A stretch of DNA of 64,000 bases from Flaccisagitta enflata (GCA_965153355.1 OZ231128.1:46686001-46750000); one strand, 5' to 3'; counted from the stretch's first letter, positions 24,582 through 55,340 are shown. The notes: generated by a model from the letters alone, not told the origin. Made by a program: numbers and translations.

Positions 24582-25180
24582 GGTCCGTCCGTCCGTCCGT
24601 CACATTGTTAAAATTATGACTTTTTAAGGTTTTTTAAGGTATTTTAAGATACTCTAGGGTATTTCAGGGTACTTTAGGGTACTTCAGGGTACTTTAGGAT
24701 ACTTAATTTTTTTTTAGGTATTTAAGGTATTTTAGGGTACTTTCAGATATTTTTGGGTACTTTTGAGTATTTTTGAGTATTTACGGGTATTTTTATGTTT
24801 TTTGGGTATTTTTGGGTATTTTTGGGTATTTTTGGGTATTTTTTAAGGTATTTTAAGGTATTCTAGGGTATTTTTGGGTACTTTAGGGTACTTCAGGGTA
24901 CTTTAGGGTACTTAAGTTATTTTAGGTACTTAAGGTATTTTAGGGTACTTTCAGATATTTTTGGGAACTTTTGGGTATTTTTGAGTATTTTTGAGTATGT
25001 ATGGGTATTTTTAGGTGTTTTTGGTTATTTTTGGGTATTTTTGGGTATCATTGGGTATTTTTGGGTATTTTGGGTATTTTGGGTATTTTATCAACTTTTT
25101 ATTGGACACTCGTTATTGGTTCAGAATGTAACTTTTTTTGGGACAGACGTTATGTAGTATGAAGTTGTAGTATTGTAGTA
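24582..25180. repeat. GGTATTTTT / GGTACTTTA tandem repeat
   Basis: Degenerate 9-10 bp units from about 24625 to 25085, preceded by (GTCC)n at 24583-24600. This is part of the cargo of the giant AACAAGG element. Confidence 0.85.
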
Positions 25181-26905
25181 TTATACTTGAGTAAGTATGT
25201 ATGTAAGTATGTAAGTAGGTAAGTATGTAAGTATGTGAGTATGTAGGTAAGTATGTAAGTATGTAAGTATGTAAGTATGTAAGTATGTAAGTAAGTATGT
25301 AGGTATGTAAGTATGTAAGTAAGTATGTAAGTATGTAAGTATGTCAGTATGTAAGTACGTAAGTATGTAAGTATGTATGTAAAGGGGTTTTCGCATTGGG
25401 AAAATTATCGAGATATTACAAAGGGAATATCTGAATATCATCTTGATAATGTGCCCAATGCGAAAACCCCTTATGTATGTATGTAGGTAAGTACGTAAGT
25501 AAGTAAGTATGTAAGTATGTAAGTAGGTAAGTATGTAAGTATGTAAGTATGTAAGTATGTGAGTAAGTAAGTATGTAGGTATGTAAGTATGTAAGTATGT
25601 AAGTAAGTATGTAAGTATGTAAGAAAGGATGTAAGTATGTAAGTGAGTATGTAAGTATGTAAGTATGTGAGTATGTAGGTAAGTATGTAAGTATGTAGGT
25701 AAGGATGTAATCAAGTATGTAGGTATGTAAGTATGTAAGTATGTAAGTAAGTATATAAGTAAGTATGTAAGTAAGTAAGCATGTAAGTATGTAGGTAAGT
25801 ATGTAAGTATGTAAGTAAGTATGTAAGTATGTAAGTATGTAAGTAAGTATGTATGTAAGTATGTATGTAAGTATGTAAGTATGTAGGTAAGTATGTTGGT
25901 AAGTAGGTAAGTATGCATGTATGTAAGTAGGTAAGTATGTGAGTATGTAGGTAAGTATGTAAGTATGTAAGTATGTAAGTATGTAGGTATGTAAGTATGT
26001 AAGTATTTAAGTATGTAAGTAAGTATGTAAGTATTAAAGTAAGTATGGAAGTATGTAAGTAAGTATGTAAGTAAGTATGTAAGTATGTAGGTATGTATGT
26101 AAGTGTGTAGGTAAGTATGTAAGTAAGTATGTATGTAAATATGTAAGTAGGTAAGTATGTAAGTATGTAAGTATGTATGTAAGTATGTAAGTAAGTATGT
26201 AAGTATGTAAGTAAGTATGTAAGTATGTATGTATGTATGTATGTAAGTATGTATGAAAGTATGTATGTATGTAAGTATGTATGTATGTAAGTATGTAAGT
26301 ATGTAAGTATGTAAGTACGTAAGTATGTGAGTATGTAGGTAAGTATGTAAGTATGTAAGTAAGTAAGTATGTATGTAAGTATGTAAGTAGGTAAGTGTGT
26401 ATGTGAGTATGTAGGTAAGTATGTAAATATGTAAGTATGTAAGTAAGTATGTAGGTATGTAAGTAAGTATGTAAGTAAGTAAGTAAGTATGTATGTAAGT
26501 ATGTAAATATGTAAGTAAGTATGTAAGTATGTAAGTATGTATGTAAGTATGTATGTAAGTAAGTATGTATGTCCGTATGTATGTAAGTAAGTATGTATGT
26601 AAGTATGTAAGTATGTAAGTAAGTAAGTATGTATGTAAGTATGTAAGTATGCAAGTATGTAAGTATGTATGTAAGTATGTATGTAAGTATGTAGTATGTA
26701 TGTAAGTATGTAAGTAAATATGTAAGTATGTATGTATGTAAGTATGTAAATATGTATGTATGTAATTAGGTAAGTATGTAATAATGTAAGTATGTAAGTA
26801 TGTAAGTATGTATGTAGTATGTAAGTATGTAGTAAGTATGTAGTATGTTAAGTATGTAGTATGAAGTTATGTAGTTGTGTGTAGTATGAAGTTGTGTAGT
26901 TTTGT
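25181..26905. repeat. AAGTATGT octanucleotide array, 1.7 kb
   Basis: Mixtures of GTAAGTAT, GTAGGTAA and ATGTATGT units. The minus strand reads as long open frames of tyrosine-leucine-histidine-threonine repeats because the unit lacks stops in that frame; these are not called as genes. The array is interrupted by a small inverted-repeat element at 25381-25473. Confidence 0.9.
25381..25473. mobile_element. Miniature inverted-repeat element, about 92 bp
   Basis: Arms AAGGGGTTTTCGCATTGGG (25382-25400) and its exact reverse complement (25454-25472) enclose 53 bp, itself partly palindromic (attatcgagatatt / aatatc...gataat). It interrupts the octanucleotide array cleanly. Flanks do not show an unambiguous duplication. 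Confidence 0.7.
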
Positions 26906-26945
26906 GTAACTTAGCACGCGACTGTTGGCCTGTTGGGCTTGTTTT

Positions 26946-27960
26946 ATGATATTCTATTGATTCAAAAAAAATGATATGTTTTTTGCATAAATTTATGCTT
27001 GTTTTTTTGCAAAAATTTATCATAAAAAGTGACCATAAATTTATGGCAAATAAACGCTGCTTTTCTTATGATTCATCTTGGAATCATAAAAAAAAAACAT
27101 GTTTTTTTGCATAAATTTATGCATTCTTTATTGCATTAATTTATGACAAAAAGTGATCATAAATTTATGGGCATTAATTAGCTACCCAAAAACTAATGGC
27201 AAAAAAATGCGTTTTTTTTTATGATATTCTATTGAATCATAAAAAGTGATATGTTTTAAGCATAAATTTATGCTTTTTTTTGCATAAATTTATCTTAAAA
27301 AGTGACCATAAATTTATGGCAAAAAAACGCTGTTTTTTTATGATTTTTCTTGGAATCATAAAAAATAACATTTTTTTTGCATAAATTTATGCATTTTTAT
27401 TTCATAAATTTATGACAAAAAGTAATCATAAATTTATGGGCATTAGCTACCAAAAAATTAATGGGAAAAAAATGCTTTTTTTTTTTATGATATTCTATTG
27501 AATCATAAAAAAATGACATGTTTCTAGCATAAATTTATGCTTGTTTTTTTTTCATAAATTTATCATAAAAAGCGACCATAAATTTATGGCAAAAAAACGC
27601 TGTTTTTTTATGATTTTTCTCGGAATCATAAAAAATCATATGTTTTTTTGCATAAATTTATGCGCTTTTATTGCATTAATTTATGACAGAAAATGATCAT
27701 AAATTTATGGGCAATAGGTACCAATAAATTTATGGCAAAAAAATGCATGTTTTTTTATGCTTTTCTTTAAATTCATAAAAAAATCATATGTTTTTTGCAT
27801 AGATTTATGGAAAAAATTTCATAAATTTATTGGTACCTATTGCCCATAAATTTATGGCGTTTTTTGGGCCATAATTTATGCTTAAAAAAATGCCATAAAT
27901 TTATGCAAATTTTTGGGGTATTTTTTATGATTTCATAAAAAAATAACCCATAAAATGGCC
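26946..27960 (+). repeat. CATAAATTTATG satellite, right block part 2
   Basis: Continues the array broken at 11328 in the same orientation. The T-run and atgatattctattga context match an uninterrupted unit at 27210-27230, confirming the insertion point. It ends in degenerate palindromes near 27960. Confidence 0.85.
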
Positions 27961-29173
27961 ATAAATTATGAAATTCTGCGGGGGTATGATATATCTCTGT
28001 TTTTTTTTTTTATTCGCGTAGTACTTCCTAGCACGTTATCTTTGATTAGGAATTCTCAAGATCGATCACATGTAGATCCAAATTTCTTTTTGCGCGCGAC
28101 ATCGCATATCTGTGAAACTCACCAGACGGACGATTCCGATGTCTTTCTTCATTTTGTGCTACTTTTTATGCCATCCCACTTTCATTTCCATTCAATCATT
28201 CAATCGTAGCGTTCATTCATTTAAAACGTTCATTCCTTCTTAATCAGCGAGGCGAACTTTTTGGCCATAACTTGGCCTTGTTATCTCTACACGTGTGTTG
28301 TTTTTTTCCTGCGATAATCTTCACGGTGAAGAAACTCTTGTTTAAGATCAATTGTTATCAAGTGTCAAGGGCTGTCAGTGAATCCCGTGTCTCGGGGAAG
28401 CTATCGGTTTCCAGACTCCACCAGTCCACCTTTCTCTCAAATACATGACACTGAACTCAATGATTTATCTTCTGCAATAATTCATGGTCATGCTAAAATC
28501 TCAACCAAATCTCTACTGCAAAACAAAGCTGTATCAAATGATACTAGCTTATTTGATTGAATTTCAAAAATCGCTTTAGAATGTTTCAATAACTATGATA
28601 AAGGCTTATTAGCTCAGATCAAAATGAGATTACTTCAGTTTTATATTTTTATTTAAATGAAAGTTTTTCTTTTCAGTTGAAAATAATTTATCACTTAATC
28701 TAAACGCAGTAAAGCCTAATTCAAATGATCTGAAGCTATCTGCAATGTATACTCCTAACAAATTCTATACTGACACAATTAAGACAATTGAGAATTTAAG
28801 ACACTGAACTCCTTTCGCAGAGGTATAGTTTGTCGTTTGAATGAGTGAAAAGTAGATGATCTTCACCAGTTTGTCTGATAAATATTTTGAGGCTTTTTGA
28901 ACCAGTTTTATTCAAAAATACAAAGGTGCGTCTTTTTTTTTTAATTCGCATAGTACAAGAAAATGAAAACTTGTTTTGTACAAAATTGTCTCTCAGTACA
29001 CGGAGGAACTTCAAGCTCTTCATTCAAAGACCAAACATTTCAAAAGCAAAATCGTCACCCGTTATGAAATAAGAAAAAAAAACGAAAATGAACATCCTGA
29101 ACGAATGAAAATTTAATACTAAATTACTGACGATCTTAAATCAATCTCACTAAAGACTTTAATACATAGAAAA
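27961..29173 (+). other. Upstream flank of the OATP gene with two possible short exons
   Basis: No known family. Two hydrophilic Ser/Asn-rich open stretches are 28378-28560 (ends in TGA) and about 28680-28806, the latter after a good acceptor (tttcttttcag) and ending in TGA. They could be exons of an upstream gene or part of a 5' UTR. An in-frame TAA at 29120-29122 lies upstream of the OATP start. Confidence 0.25.
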
Positions 29174-48055
<18,882 letters not shown>

Positions 48056-48056
<1 letters not shown>

Positions 48057-48061
48057 ATAAA
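48056..48061 (+). promoter_or_regulatory. Poly(A) signal AATAAA overlapping the stop codon, cassette 1
   Basis: Stop TAA (48054-48056) and AATAAA share a base. Both lie in the loop of a 6-bp stem AAGACC/GGTCTT (48048-48053 and 48062-48067), followed by a T-run belonging to the next element. Identical sites are at 53239-53244 and 59021-59026. Confidence 0.6.
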
Positions 48062-48065
48062 GGTC

Positions 48066-48282
48066 TTTTTAGTCGCGTGCATGCGACTCTACAACCCGCT
48101 CTGTCCGTCGGTCCGTCCGTCCGTCCGTCGGTCAATACGTCAGTCTGTTACGCTTAGCTTTTTTGGCGTTTACAGGCGGTATTGGGGTTACTGCTCCTGC
48201 CCAACTGCTTGGTTGGTCAATTTTATCACTGCCCCTGCCCACCCGCATGCGACTTGGGCAGCCGTGTATCCGGCCTTGTTTT
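48066..48282 (-). mobile_element. AACAAGG...TAAAAA element, subfamily A, immediately after the stop (unit 1)
   Basis: Minus-strand head AACAAGGCCGGATACACGGC, motif AGTCGCATGC, core (GGAC)n, foot AGTCGCATGCACGCGACT (plus 48071-48088), AAAAA. Here the motif matches the hairpin's left half exactly and the right half with one mismatch. Copies at 53249-53465 and 59031-59247. Confidence 0.78.
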
Positions 48283-48309
48283 CATGTGTCGAGCCATTCA
48301 CAGCATTCA

Positions 48310-48560
48310 TCAGCAATAACTGACGCGGGGTTACAATATCGTCGCGGAAGGGTGGGCAAGAACCACCAACCCCCTTTACCACACCCCCAAATAAACAAAC
48401 CACAACCCCCCCCCTTCCACAACTCTCACACACATTATCTTTAAAAACACAATTTCACACTTTCCAACTCGAGCATGACGGACAGACCGACAGACCAACA
48501 CGACGGATTGACGGACAAAGCCTCCTTAGAGTCGTTTTTCTACAACTGTAAAGCTGTCAG
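48310..48560 (+). mobile_element. Degenerate subfamily C-like element (unit 1)
   Basis: cgtcgcggaagggtgggcaa near the start, TTTCCAACTCGAGCATGACG and GACCGACAGACC core, ACAAAGCCTCCTTAG, and foot-like AGTCGTTTTTCTACAACT. Counterparts exist in the other units. Confidence 0.5.
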
Positions 48561-49549
48561 TCTCTTAGACAGTCTTTTTGCCTACCTTTACCTATTGGAC
48601 TTTTTTCTAAGTCGATAATGCTCGAATTGTATATGGTTGGAAAGGGAAAAACAAGTAACTCAGGGTTACAATATCGACCAAGCAGAGTTGTCATGAGTCC
48701 ATAGCTAAAGAAATTGGACATACTCCAGTCGATAATGCGACATTGTCTCAGATCAGCTGTTGAGTATACACTATACAGCGACGTTTCCCCCTCCTTACCT
48801 TGCTTCCCCACCACAATTTTGATTAGGTTGGATCAACATGCTATGTTATACCTTCTTTATGTAGTTATCTTCACTTGAATTTTATTGCGTTGAATAAAAT
48901 GTTGATGTTTTTTTTTATAATCGTGCTCAGTTATTAAAGTTTCTGTTACAATAAAGCTACAGTTATTTACAGCTTTTTTATGATCTTTTTTCAGTAAATG
49001 CAAAAAAAAAGTGAACGACGGAAGTCATAAGAGTTTACGTGTATTATAGATATTCAGTTGGGCATATAGGTGTTTCAATTACAACACCATTTTTAGACCT
49101 ATTGCACAGGTCGAACAAATTGCCTAAGTGGTATTTAGTAAATACTAAATACTCACCATGTCATGGGAATATAGATATATGATCTAGCTGTCATTAACAG
49201 GTAGATATAAATCGTGGAATGTTCATTAGCGTGTGGGCCACCGTGGTTGGGTGGTTGTATGTGTCGTTGAGTGTTTGTTTGTTTGCGAGTGTGTTTGTCT
49301 TCGTTTGTTTAATGTTATTTGTGACTTTTCAAAGGTAAACTACGATAAAAAGACTTGATGTTAACAAATGCTATCAACGCTCTGTCTCTCAATTTGGTAC
49401 ACCTTGACTACCAAATCACTTAAAAACTGCAAAGCGTCGTTTTGACCTTAAGGATGTTCCGCCCACGTCTTCGATTTTTGTTCTCCGGAGAGACAGCTTC
49501 ATCAGTCAATTTTATTCTTTTTGCATCAGGACTCTTCTCTTTGCTTATT
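48561..49549. other. 3' flank of cassette 1, no recognised gene
   Basis: A minus-strand frame at 48557-48814 is repeated in all three units only because the units are near-identical. It has no recognised domain. Confidence 0.5.
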
Positions 49550-49953
49550 GGGCAGCGGCCCCAAAGGGGACAAAGTTCTGTAGCCGTTCGTTGTTAGTCC
49601 TCCCCAGGCGTTTTCAGGCCTAAAATCTACCTTCTCAAGCCTGAAATCTACACTCTCAGGCCTGAAATCAGTCCTCATAGATTCAAGGCCCGAGAGGGCA
49701 GATTTTAGTCCTGAGAGGATAGATTTCAGGCCTGAGAAGTCAGATTTTAGGCGTGAGAGAGCCTGGGTGGACTGACGGAGGAACAGACGAATGGATGAAC
49801 AAAAGTCCCCCTGTGTTCTACAGGACTTCGTCCCCTTTAGAGCCACTTGCCCTGCTTTCTCTTATGAGGTTACTCCAATTCACATTCATGCAAAGCAGAG
49901 CAACGGGTATCGCTGACCACATATTGCCCTTGGGCGACCTGTTCTTCTGTATA
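49550..49953 (-). mobile_element. GGGCAGCGGCC foldback element (unit 1)
   Basis: Arms gggcagcggccccaaagggg and cccctttagagccacttgcc (diverged), a CAGGCCTGAAATC minisatellite loop that inverts near 49690, and tail gcaacgggtatcgctgacca. Copies at 55341-55744 and 61128-61531. Confidence 0.72.
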
Positions 49954-49984
49954 CGTTACTGTGTGTCGGTTCGTTCGCCGCTTA

Positions 49985-50110
49985 CAATTTTAGTTGCAGA
50001 CACGCAACTCTCGAGGGGGCTTTTTCCGTTTGTCCGTCGATCTATCCGTTTGTTCGTTTATCAGTTTGTTACGCACCATGTGAAAAGTGTGAAAACGCTC
50101 ATGTCTAATA
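49985..50110 (-). mobile_element. AACAAGG-family foot, AGTTGC type, head lost
   Basis: On plus, TTTTAGTTGCAGACACGCAACTCTCGAG: foot AGTTGCGTGTCTGCAACT when read on minus, plus a GTCCG core. The head was not found. Repeated in the other units. Confidence 0.55.
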
Positions 50111-50957
50111 CTCTGTGTGTGTGTGGGGGGGGGGGAGATCTGCAACATTGTTGTAAGTTTGTACCCCCGGGTAAGATAAGACTGTTAGAAATATAGCGCT
50201 TTCTCGAGAGCTTTGCTATTTTGCTTTCTGGTCCAAAACTGGTGTAGAGTTCCCCAAAAGGCCAAGGAATGGTTAGATTATGAAAAAAAACCCAAAGTGT
50301 CCCTAGATTACATCCATATGTACAATTTTTTACTTGTCTTTGCTAGCAACAACCACAAGGAGAAATATAAAGGAAAAGTTTTGAGTTTGGCTAAAATTGA
50401 TTTTAAAAATTCCTGACTGAGCAGAGGTTCTCCAAAGTAGCTAAATCATCTCTAACCTCAATTCTGAGCATAATCAAGCCCTATTGTGAGCCTCTCAAAA
50501 CACTTAATCGTCAGAGGATTTTCTGTCTACACAGCTTCATAACAAGGGCGAGTTCCCTGAAGTCTATCAAGTTGGGTCTCAAAATGTGCGCAATATCTTG
50601 GGTTAATGTCTGTATAAAAATGCCAATCCATAGGTTACTGATAATTATTTCTTTTATCAAAAAGTTAGGGGTTATAGACTAAGATTGGACTTGTATGTAT
50701 ATGAGTTGAAGCAAATATTGTACAGAAATAAAGTACCTTTTGCTTTTTCAGTTGACAAGTATTTTGTAACTATATTTTAACTTTTTGTTGCACATGTCAT
50801 ACAAATTAGGGGCTAAATAGGGATTTAGAAAAAACGGAAGATAAATAAAATTTAAAAAAAAAAATAGTAAGTGTGTTTGATTTAATATCCCAACACCTGA
50901 TAATGATGATCAGATCAAAAAACCTTTTGCATTTTGACACACCCGAATGTAGCAGTA

Positions 50958-51567
50958 CTATCTAGGAAATAATTATGGAATCAAAAAGGTTGCGATTTGA
51001 TTTATCTATTGAATTTTGTTAAAACCATGATGCTGATAGTGTGAGCACCTCAGGTGACATTTTTGTTAACTAACATCTTCAGTTTTGTAGGTGGGGAGCA
51101 GTCTGTAAAGATTTTCATACAGTTTAGCAAGGTGTTGTTTGGTCATCTATGAGCAGTTATTGCCAGCGTTTTGTTTCATGGAGTGTTTGTACGGTTTTGT
51201 TTGTCATTTCTAAACGATTAAAGTCACTGAAACCAGGTTGCACTCATCTTGAAGATTTTTTGATGTAGATTAATTTGCTTTTTTATAAAATGTTGTTAGG
51301 TTTTCTAGAAGTGGAGATATTTCAAGAAAAAGATATACCTATTTCTTTTTATCTATCATTCTCAATATTTTTCACCAATTTTGAAAATGAAAGTTTTCAC
51401 TCTTTTGCTTGCCATTTCTAAACGGTTTGAGTCACAGTGACCAGATTGAACTCATCTTGAAGATTTTTTGATGTAGATAAATTTGCTTTTTTAAAAAAGT
51501 TATCTAGCTTTTCTAAAAGCCATGATATCTAAGGTAAAAGTTGATTCCATAATCATTTCCTAGATAG
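50958..51567. mobile_element. CTATCTAGG MITE, unit 2 copy
   Basis: Same 610-bp TA-flanked element as 45766-46375, with point differences. Confidence 0.8.
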
Positions 51568-51692
51568 TATATAAGCCATCACTTGCAATGTCATATGGGA
51601 CACAAATACAGGGTTGGCAACAACAATAACAGCAACAGCAACAACAATGAAAGCAACAGGCACAACAACAACAACAACAACAAAAACAACAA

Positions 51693-51782
<90 letters not shown>

Positions 51783-51935
51783 CGAAAACAACAACAAAAA
51801 CAACAAAAACAACAACAAAAACAACGAAAACAACAACAAAAACAACAACAACAGAAACAACCACAACGACAGAAACAAAAACTACAATTCACTCTCTTTC
51901 CTTTGTGTCCTTGATCATTCCAACAATGCAAACAG

Positions 51936-52115
51936 GATGGCGAGATATTCTTTAGCAACTGCGAGTGTATTGACGCATCAATGGACATAAAGTTTGAGGC
52001 CAAGATGGGATATTGCGAAGGGAATTTCTGCACCAAAAGTGCCATCTACATTACGCTGCTAGTTTTGTGGGCGGTCGTAAGCAATTCAAATGACATCAGT
52101 GGAACTCTTTTCAAG
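51936..52115 (+). CDS. OATP exon 9, cassette 2
   Basis: Same protein as 46753-46932; differs by a synonymous GTG to GTA valine codon. Splice sites intact, so exon 8 could in principle join it. Confidence 0.88.
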
Positions 52116-52442
52116 GTGTGTATGAAAGTTTGTCAAGATTACCACTCAACACTACAGTATGCTTTTTTTCGTTTGTAAAATTCTATGACGACGTTATTCA
52201 AAAAGTAGTTGAAATAATTGATTTCCGCAAGATGTCCCTGGAAGGTACAATAGATGCATTTTTAGTCGCGGACAAGCGACTCTAAACCTTGTTGTGTCGG
52301 TCGGTATGTCAGTATGTTGGTATGTTGAGACAGAGACAGAGAGGGACAGAGACAGAGAGAGACAGAGGGAGACAGAGAGAGACAGAGGACACATGTATAT
52401 CCATTTCCCCCTTCTCACCCGATCTCTCTTACCTTCTCTTAG

Positions 52443-52686
52443 TATCGCGCGATTAAAGACGACCAAAAGGCGATGGCCAACGGGTTCAGTCAGATTTCAG
52501 CGGCGATTCTTCGCGGCTTGTTCTCGGCTTTGGTCGTCGGCAACCTCATCGACTCCACTTGCAGTATTTGGAAGCAACAATGCGGCAGACAAAAACATTG
52601 CTTCATCTACGACATGAAGAGTTATCATTTTCTCGTTCACATTCTCATCGTCGTCTTCCAAATTCCCTCCATATTGCTCTGTATCG
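52443..52686 (+). CDS. OATP exon 10, cassette 2
   Basis: Same protein as 47260-47503; synonymous differences in CGT to CGC (Arg) and AGC to AGT (Ser). Confidence 0.88.
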
Positions 52687-52907
52687 GTACGTGCGCGCTT
52701 TTTCGTTCCTTGGCAGTATACGGTTACGTGCTTTGGGTTTGCGAGCGTGCGCGTGTGTACGGACGGTTATCTAAGTTTATTAAGTGTGTGATTGAATGGA
52801 GGGATAGACATAAACAGACAGGACGACCGGACAGCAAGAGGAACAAAGACAAACAGGACAGGCAGATCGACAGTGGCAAACATGGGCTCAAAACCTTGTC
52901 CAGTAAA

Positions 52908-53029
52908 AACAAGGCCAAGTGGGCCAATAGGTCCGACGTGTGGATCGTCGAACGAATGCGTTACCGACCAACCGACCAACCGACCGACGGACACAGCCAG
53001 TTATAGAGGTGCTTTGTCGCACCTAAAAA
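52908..53029 (+). mobile_element. Subfamily D element, unit 2 copy
   Basis: Duplicate of 47725-47846, in intron 10 of cassette 2. Confidence 0.78.
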
Positions 53030-53138
53030 CCAGGGGCAATGCTGCCAACGCCTGACAGACGCATGGCCCATACGGTATGGGAGGCACTAACTTAGTATCT
53101 TGTAACTTCTCTGTACTTTCAATTGACAATTGATTCAG

Positions 53139-53239
53139 GTTCGTTCGTGGAGGCCAGAAAAAGAAATTGGGATCATCTCGACAAGAAGATAAAAGACGTT
53201 GAGAATAATGAACAATCGGAAACGTTTGTTAAGACCTAA
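53139..53239 (+). CDS. OATP exon 11, cassette 2
   Basis: Identical coding sequence and stop to 47956-48056. Confidence 0.88.
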
Positions 53240-53248
53240 ATAAAGGTC

Positions 53249-53465
53249 TTTTTAGTCGCGTGCATGCGACTCTACAACCCGCTCTGTCCGTCGGTCCGTC
53301 CGTCCGTCCGTCGGTCAATACGTCAGTCTGTTATGCTTAGCTTTTTTGGCGTTTACAGGCGGTATTGGGGTTACTGCTCCTGCCCAACTGCTTGGTTGGT
53401 CAATTTTATCACTGCCCCTGCCCACCCACATGCGACTTGGGCAGCTGTGTATCCGGCCTTGTTTT
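53249..53465 (-). mobile_element. Subfamily A element, unit 2 copy
   Basis: Duplicate of 48066-48282, with the motif changed to AGTCGCATGT. Confidence 0.78.
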
Positions 53466-54494
53466 CATGTGTCGAGCCATTCACAGCATTCATCAGCAAT
53501 AACTGACGCGGGGTTACAATATCGTCGCGGAAGGGTGGGCAAGAACCACCAACCCCCTTTACCACACCCCCAAACAAACAAACCACAACCCCCCCCCTTC
53601 CACAACTCTCACACACAGTATCTTTAAAAACACAATTTCACACTTTCCAACTCGAGCATGACGGACAGACCGACAGACCAACACGACGGATTGACGGACA
53701 AAGCCTCCTTAGAGTCCTTTTTCTACAACTGTAAAGCTGTCAGTCTCTTAGACAGTCTTTTTGCCTACCTTTACCTATTGGACTTTTTTCTAAGTCGATA
53801 ATGCTCGAATTGTATATGGTTGGAAAGGGAAAAACAAGTAACTCAGGGTTACAATATCGACCAAGCAGAGTTGTCATGAGTCCATAGCTAAAGAAATTGG
53901 ACATACTCCAGTCGATAATGCGACATTGTCTCAGATCAGCTGTTGAGTATACACTATACAGCGACGTTTCCCCCTCCTTACCTTGCTTCCCCACCACAAT
54001 TTTGATTAGGTTGGATCAACATGCTATGTTATACCTTCTTTATGTAGTTATCTTCACTTGAATTTTATTGCGTTGAATAAAATGTTGATGTTTTTTTTTA
54101 TAATCGTGCTCAGTTATTAAAGTTTCTGTTACAATAAAGCTACAGTTATTTACAGCTTTTTTATGATCTTTTTTCAGTAAATGCAAAAAAAAGTGAACGA
54201 CGGAAGTCATAAGAGTTTACGTGTATTATAGATATTCAGTTGGGCATATAGGTGTTTCAATTACAACACCATTTTTAGACCTATTGCACAGGTCGAACGA
54301 ATTGCCTAAGTGGTATTTAGTAAATACTAAATACTCACCATGTCATGGGAATATAGATATATGATCTAGCTGTCATTAACAGGTAGATATAAATCGTGGA
54401 ATGTTCATTAGCGTGTGGGACACCGTGGTTGGGTGGTTGTATGTGTCGTTGAGTGTTTGTTTGTTTGCGAGTGTGTTTGTCTTCGTTTGTTTAA

Positions 54495-55099
54495 GACGGC
54501 TTCCCTCCGAAGGCAACATTTGTGTTTCAAAGAAGGTCAAAATAGAAAAAATGTATAAATTAAAATGTAAAAATAAATGAATAAAAGTGATTGAGATAGC
54601 TCAGACATCATATTTAAAAGAAAAATTTGCATTTACTTAGCAAGAGGACCAAGTTTAGCCAATGTTACCAAAAAGATTGTCTTAAAAATTTATACTTTTT
54701 TCATTTTTGGTCACTGACAAGGGTCGAAATTCTAAATTTGCATAGGAAATGAAAAAATGAAAAAACAAAGAACATAGTTCTCTTCCCAAATCGATTACAG
54801 AGAGAACTATGTCTTTTAAAATGCAAAATTTCCCTGTGTTTGGCTTTCTTAGAATTTCGACCTCAGAAAATGAAAAAAAGTGTAAGCAGAAATTCACTAA
54901 AAAACATCATTTTCATGCTTATTTTCATGTGAAACGCATAGTTCAAGTTATATTTTAAGTCAAAATATGATTAAAATGTATGCACCAAGTGTCCTTAGAG
55001 ACAATTTGTCCACTTATAGCATTCCGCCTTCATTATTGTCCTGATAATAATGCAAAAAGTATGGTGAAACACTTCATTTTTATTCATAAATTTTCTGTC
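54495..55099. mobile_element. GACGGC-ended MITE in TTAA, unit 2
   Basis: 605 bp flanked by TTAA at 54491-54494 and 55100-55103. Unit 1 has the uninterrupted site (tttgtttaatgtt near 49305). Relative of 3837-4445. Confidence 0.85.
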
Positions 55100-55340
55100 T
55101 TAATGTTATTTGTGACTTTTCAAAGGTAAACTACGATAAAAAGACTTGATGTTAACAAATGCTATCAACGCTCTGTCTCTCAATTTGGTACACCTTGACT
55201 ACCAAATCACTTAAAAACTGCAAAGCGTCGTTTTGACCTTAAGGATGTTCCGCCCACGTCTTCGATTTTTGTTCTCTGGAGTGACAGCTTCATCAGTCAA
55301 TTTTATTCTTTTTGCATCAGGACTCTTCTCTTTGCTTATT

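Larger units (their letters stand above)
11329..26945 (-). mobile_element. Giant AACAAGG...TAAAAG element, 15.6 kb with nested insertions
   Basis: Minus-strand reading: head AACAAGCCCAACAGGCCAAC, motif AGTCGCGTGC (plus 26914-26923), simple-repeat cargo, GGAC/GGTC core, then the foot hairpin AGTCGCGTGCACGCGACT (11333-11350) and AAAAG. Motif and foot are perfectly complementary. Satellite flanks on both sides rejoin across the T-run, so the whole interval is one insertion. Removing the nested element 11378-24579 leaves about 2.4 kb, mostly GGTATTTTT (24600-25100) and AAGTATGT (25181-26870) arrays. This is the longest member of a family whose small copies are 130-240 bp. Confidence 0.7.

Noticed and set aside
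25181-26654. Long minus-strand open frames rich in Tyr-Leu-His-Thr
   Set aside because: Produced by the AAGTATGT octanucleotide array; no start context, no non-repeat sequence, interrupted by a mobile element.
48557-48814. Minus-strand 85-codon frame conserved in three units
   Set aside because: Conservation is only the recent tandem duplication; no domain, no selection evidence.
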